Shown here: positions 4,194-6,803 of the stretch, one piece after another
Layout of the letters: each line of letters begins with the position of its first letter
Numbering within the stretch: position 1 is the stretch's first letter
Assembly: GCA_036404255.1 (NCBI GenBank)
Contig: DASWOP010000239.1
Location: 1-6,803, forward strand
Reading direction: 5' to 3'
From: JARLFX01 sp036404255
GTDB taxonomy: Bacteria > Acidobacteriota > Terriglobia > Terriglobales > Acidobacteriaceae
DNA: 6,803 nucleotides
Position numbers and translations under genes: made by a program
The notes under the pieces: generated by a model
What the model was told of the DNA's origin: nothing
The model's input: only the letters and a program-made list of their open reading frames with translations
Databases searched by the model: none

Positions 4194-6041
4194 ATGCTGA
4201 TCTGTCGCACGGCTACGGCCATGACACTGCTGGCTGCGGCCATTTTAATTACGGGAACGCTTGGGGCGCAGAAGAGTTCGGGGCCGACGATGACGCTGGT
4301 GGTGGATGAGAGCCAGGCTTACCGGCGGATTGCTTTTGTGCATGAGACGATCCGGGTGCGGCCGGGGGCGTTGGCGCTGGCTTATCCGCGGTGGATTCCG
4401 GGGGAGCATGCGCCTTCGGGGCCGATTGAGAATGTGGCGGCGATTGCGGTGCATGCGGGCGGGACGGTGTTGCCGTGGACGCGCGATCCGGAGGATATTT
4501 ACACGATCCGGTTGGTGGTGCCGCAGCATACGGAGACGATCAGCGTGGACTTTGATGTGCTGCTGGAGAACACGATCTCGGACCACCAGATGCTGCTGGC
4601 GTGGAGTGATGCGGTGCTTTATCCGCGGGGGATCGACAAGAAGGAGTTGATGGTTGAGGCTTCGGTGATCTTGCCTGCGACGTGGAAGCAGGGGAGTTCG
4701 CTGACGGTGACCAGCGAGGCGGATGGGCGGGTGAACTTTGCACCGACATCGCTGGAGCGGCTGATCGATTCGCCGGTGCTGGCAGGGGAGTTCTACCGCG
4801 CGGTGCCGCTGGCTTCGAAGTGGCCGGCGGAGCTGAACTTTACGGGGGACAGCCAGGCGGCTATCGATAAGGCGAATGACGCGCATGCGTTTGAGCTTTT
4901 CGGAAAGCTGATCGATCAAGATCAAGCGATGCTCGGCTACAGGCACTGGGAGAAGATGCATCTGCTGGTCTCGCAGAGCGACGCGGTGCCGTATGACGGA
5001 TTGGAACATGAGGATTCGCCGTATAATGCGACACCGGATGCAGCGCTTTCGAAGAAGGATGAACTGGAGCGACTGGGGTGGCGCCTGCTGGCGCATGAGC
5101 AATCGCACTCGTGGAGCGGCAAGTACAGACGGCCAGCGGAGTTGTATTCGAAGCTGGATTACCAAGGGCCGGAACGGACTTCGCTGCTGTGGGTGTATGA
5201 GGGGCTGAACGAGTACATCGGCATGCTGCTGGCCACGCGCTCGGGTTTCAACGATGCGAGCTATGCGCGGGATTATTTCGGGCTCATCGCTTCCAACTAC
5301 GCCTACTCGCCCGCGCGTACAACCACTCCTCTGGTGGATACGGCGACGGAGAGTTGGGTGCTGCGCTCGGTCCGCGGGGGATGGGGTTCGCTGCGGCGCA
5401 GTCAGGATTACTACGACGAGGGTGCGCTGATGTGGCTGCGCGCCGATACGCTGATTCGCGAGCAGTCGCATGGGCGCGTTTCGCTTGACGACTTCCTGCG
5501 CAATTTTCTGGGACAGCGCGATACGGGGCCAATTGTGGTTCCGTATACGAGGGCGGATGTGGAAGCGGCGCTGACGGCGGTGTGGCCATATGATTGGCAC
5601 GCGTTCATCGAGAAGTATGTGTATCAGGTGAACGCGCAACCGCCTACGGATGGCATTGAGGCGGCGGGCTGGCGGCTGGTCTACAACGCGACGCCGAACC
5701 ACAAGATTTTTGGCAGCGGTGGTTATCCGGGTTGGGCTTCGGTGGGGATGAACGTGCGGAAGGATGGGATGATAGCGGACGTGATCCTCGGCAGTGCGGC
5801 GTATAAAGCGGGGCTGGGGCCGAGTATGACGATCATGGCGGTGGATGGCAAGAGCTATTCCACGGATGCCATGGATGAGGCGGTTGCGCATCCGAAGGAT
5901 GGGAAGATCACGCTGCTGGTGCGGAACTTCGATACGGTGCAGACGCGGGAGATCGAGTATGCGGGGGGCGTGCGGAATCCGCATTTGGAGAGGATTCCGG
6001 GGAGCCATGATTATCTTGGGGAGATTTTGACGGCGAAGTGA
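4194..6041 (+). CDS. Exported M61-family (glycyl aminopeptidase-like) zinc metallopeptidase with C-terminal PDZ-like domain
   Basis: This encodes 615 residues. Residues 1-25 (basic Arg5, hydrophobic MTLLAAAILITG, ending TLGA before QKSS) form a likely signal peptide, so the product acts outside the cytoplasm. Residues about 33-210 match the M61 N-terminal beta domain (LAYPRWIPGEHAPSG). The zinc site is HEQSHSW (301-307), with His301, His305 and catalytic Glu302; the third ligand is Glu336 in LLWVYEGLNEYIG. The 31-residue spacing from His305 to Glu336 and the YRRPAEL-DYQ-LLWV-EG pattern fit M61 closely (family form HEYFHLWNVKRIRP). The C-terminal part (about 515-590) has SVGMNVRKDG, GSAAYKAGLGPSMTIMAVDGK and a closing strand, typical of a PDZ domain. 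Family members trim peptides, often with Gly or Ala at the N-terminus; the substrate here is unknown. ATG 4194 is chosen because of GGAG upstream and the signal peptide directly after it. Confidence 0.93.
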   Translation: MLICRTATAMTLLAAAILITGTLGAQKSSGPTMTLVVDESQAYRRIAFVHETIRVRPGALALAYPRWIPGEHAPSGPIENVAAIAVHAGGTVLPWTRDPEDIYTIRLVVPQHTETISVDFDVLLENTISDHQMLLAWSDAVLYPRGIDKKELMVEASVILPATWKQGSSLTVTSEADGRVNFAPTSLERLIDSPVLAGEFYRAVPLASKWPAELNFTGDSQAAIDKANDAHAFELFGKLIDQDQAMLGYRHWEKMHLLVSQSDAVPYDGLEHEDSPYNATPDAALSKKDELERLGWRLLAHEQSHSWSGKYRRPAELYSKLDYQGPERTSLLWVYEGLNEYIGMLLATRSGFNDASYARDYFGLIASNYAYSPARTTTPLVDTATESWVLRSVRGGWGSLRRSQDYYDEGALMWLRADTLIREQSHGRVSLDDFLRNFLGQRDTGPIVVPYTRADVEAALTAVWPYDWHAFIEKYVYQVNAQPPTDGIEAAGWRLVYNATPNHKIFGSGGYPGWASVGMNVRKDGMIADVILGSAAYKAGLGPSMTIMAVDGKSYSTDAMDEAVAHPKDGKITLLVRNFDTVQTREIEYAGGVRNPHLERIPGSHDYLGEILTAK

Positions 6042-6056
6042 GGGATGGGCAGGAGT

Positions 6057-6080
6057 AGGGAATGTATCAGCCCTTTCCCT
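6057..6080. terminator. Weak hairpin between convergent 3' ends
   Basis: AGGGAA (6057-6062) and TTCCCT (6075-6080) are complementary around a 12-base loop in the 38-base gap between two stop codons. There is no T-run after it on the plus strand, and the right arm reaches the first base of the opposing stop codon. It is the only hairpin in the gap, so terminator function is a tentative guess. The left arm is part of the GGAGTAGGGAA repeat. Confidence 0.2.
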
Positions 6081-6803
6081 CATCTTTCGCCGATCCACAG
6101 ATCGGCGTTGCCATCTTGACTGAAGAGGCCAACAATTGCGTAACCGCCGTCGGCGATAGGTTGTGGCGAAGGTGGGGGCCGGATGGTCAAAATAGGGCGA
6201 GGCAGAGTGTCGCCCCGGACCTTTGATCCCACCATCCACAGCGCGGGTGTTCCCCAATCGCCGCCACAGGTGGTAATGATATATCCAGCCTGTGCCAGTT
6301 GCTTCGCAACCGTATCCGCCGTGGCGAAGGTTGGCTGGGTATAGATGATGTCATAGACAGTTCCGGTATCTCCTGTCCATCCGTAAGACAAGAATGTGAC
6401 GTCAGCACCATTCCATGAGATAGCCGTCACGATGCGACCCTTCGCGCCCTCCGCGGTCAAGGCTGCCTGCAAGCCGCTTACCGGCACAGTGTATTGCGCA
6501 AGATCAAAACCTCCGCCGGTGCTGGTGGACATGTAGGACATGCCGTAGGCGTCATTTACCGGGTTGATGTCCACGCCGGTGATTACACTCTTGGAATCTG
6601 TTGCCATTTGCGTCAGGCCATCCTGGAGCTCAGCATAATGACCGCCATGTCCATAGCTGACAGAGAGCCCGGTGACACCGGCGGGGAGAGCATTGATCTG
6701 TGCGATCCAGTAGCATGCCTGGGGCCCATGGCTTCCGTAGCAGCCTATACCAACCGACATCGGCGCTCCGGTTCTTTCATTCGCGGTATCCGTTTGCGCC
6801 GCA
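6080..6803 (-). CDS. Unrecognised, probably exported protein with internal repeats, 5' end outside the window
   Basis: An ATG at 6760 gives 226 residues, but the frame stays open upstream to the edge, adding 14 codons (AAQTDTANERTGAP) that resemble the start of a mature protein just after a signal-peptidase site. I therefore annotate 240 residues of a 5'-truncated gene and infer export. I do not recognise a family. By eye the chain has about four diverged units of roughly 50 residues (residues 49-96, 97-147, 148-199 and 200-226 counted from that Met). The best pair is AEGAKGRIVTAISWNGADV then LSYGWTGDT, against AQAGYIITTCGGDWGTPA then LWMVGSKVRGDT; the last unit is GGYAIVGLFSQDGNADLWIG. Each suggests a helix followed by two strands. 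A proline-rich linker (RPPPSPQP) precedes the last unit. No catalytic motif is evident. It ends 38 bases from the M61 stop, tail to tail. Confidence 0.75.
   Translation of the reverse strand, partial: AAQTDTANERTGAPMSVGIGCYGSHGPQACYWIAQINALPAGVTGLSVSYGHGGHYAELQDGLTQMATDSKSVITGVDINPVNDAYGMSYMSTSTGGGFDLAQYTVPVSGLQAALTAEGAKGRIVTAISWNGADVTFLSYGWTGDTGTVYDIIYTQPTFATADTVAKQLAQAGYIITTCGGDWGTPALWMVGSKVRGDTLPRPILTIRPPPSPQPIADGGYAIVGLFSQDGNADLWIGER

Noticed and set aside
4245..6257. Long antisense open frame (670 codons) opposite the M61 gene
   Set aside because: The translation is rich in Arg, His and Pro, as expected from the reverse frame of GC-rich coding DNA. It overlaps a gene with clear catalytic motifs and crosses into the next gene.

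Overview
The window reads as chromosomal DNA from a high-GC Gram-negative bacterium. The best guess is Acidobacteriota, class Terriglobia (Granulicella, Edaphobacter or Terriglobus-like). This is an inference from the gene types, the GCG/CTG/GTG-heavy codon use, the PDZ-bearing exported peptidases and the short hairpin-forming intergenic repeats; no marker gene in the window proves it.

Layout from left to right. The first 115 bases, on the minus strand, are the start of hemL (glutamate-1-semialdehyde aminomutase), cut by the window edge. A 405-base divergent spacer (116-520) follows, carrying a purine-rich direct repeat and two hairpin elements. Then comes a purine operon on the plus strand: purM (521-1591, GTG start) and purN (1654-2301, TTG start). 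A 206-base convergent spacer (2302-2507) holds two hairpin repeats. On the minus strand is a membrane-anchored HtrA/Deg-type serine protease with one PDZ domain (2508-3719). A 474-base divergent spacer (3720-4193) repeats elements seen in the two earlier spacers. On the plus strand is an exported M61-family metallopeptidase with a C-terminal PDZ-like domain (4194-6041). Last, on the minus strand and convergent, is an unrecognised, probably exported protein with internal repeats (6080-6803), whose 5' end lies outside the window.

Functionally these are housekeeping and cell-envelope genes. HemL feeds tetrapyrrole synthesis. PurN and PurM perform the third and fifth steps of de novo IMP synthesis; PurL, which acts between them, is not here. 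The HtrA-like protease and the M61 peptidase probably both act outside the cytoplasmic membrane and diverge from a shared spacer. I see no mobile element, CRISPR array, phage gene, tRNA or rRNA. I do not see a convincing new multigene system. The least explained parts are the terminal repeat protein and the families of hairpin repeats confined to the intergenic spacers.
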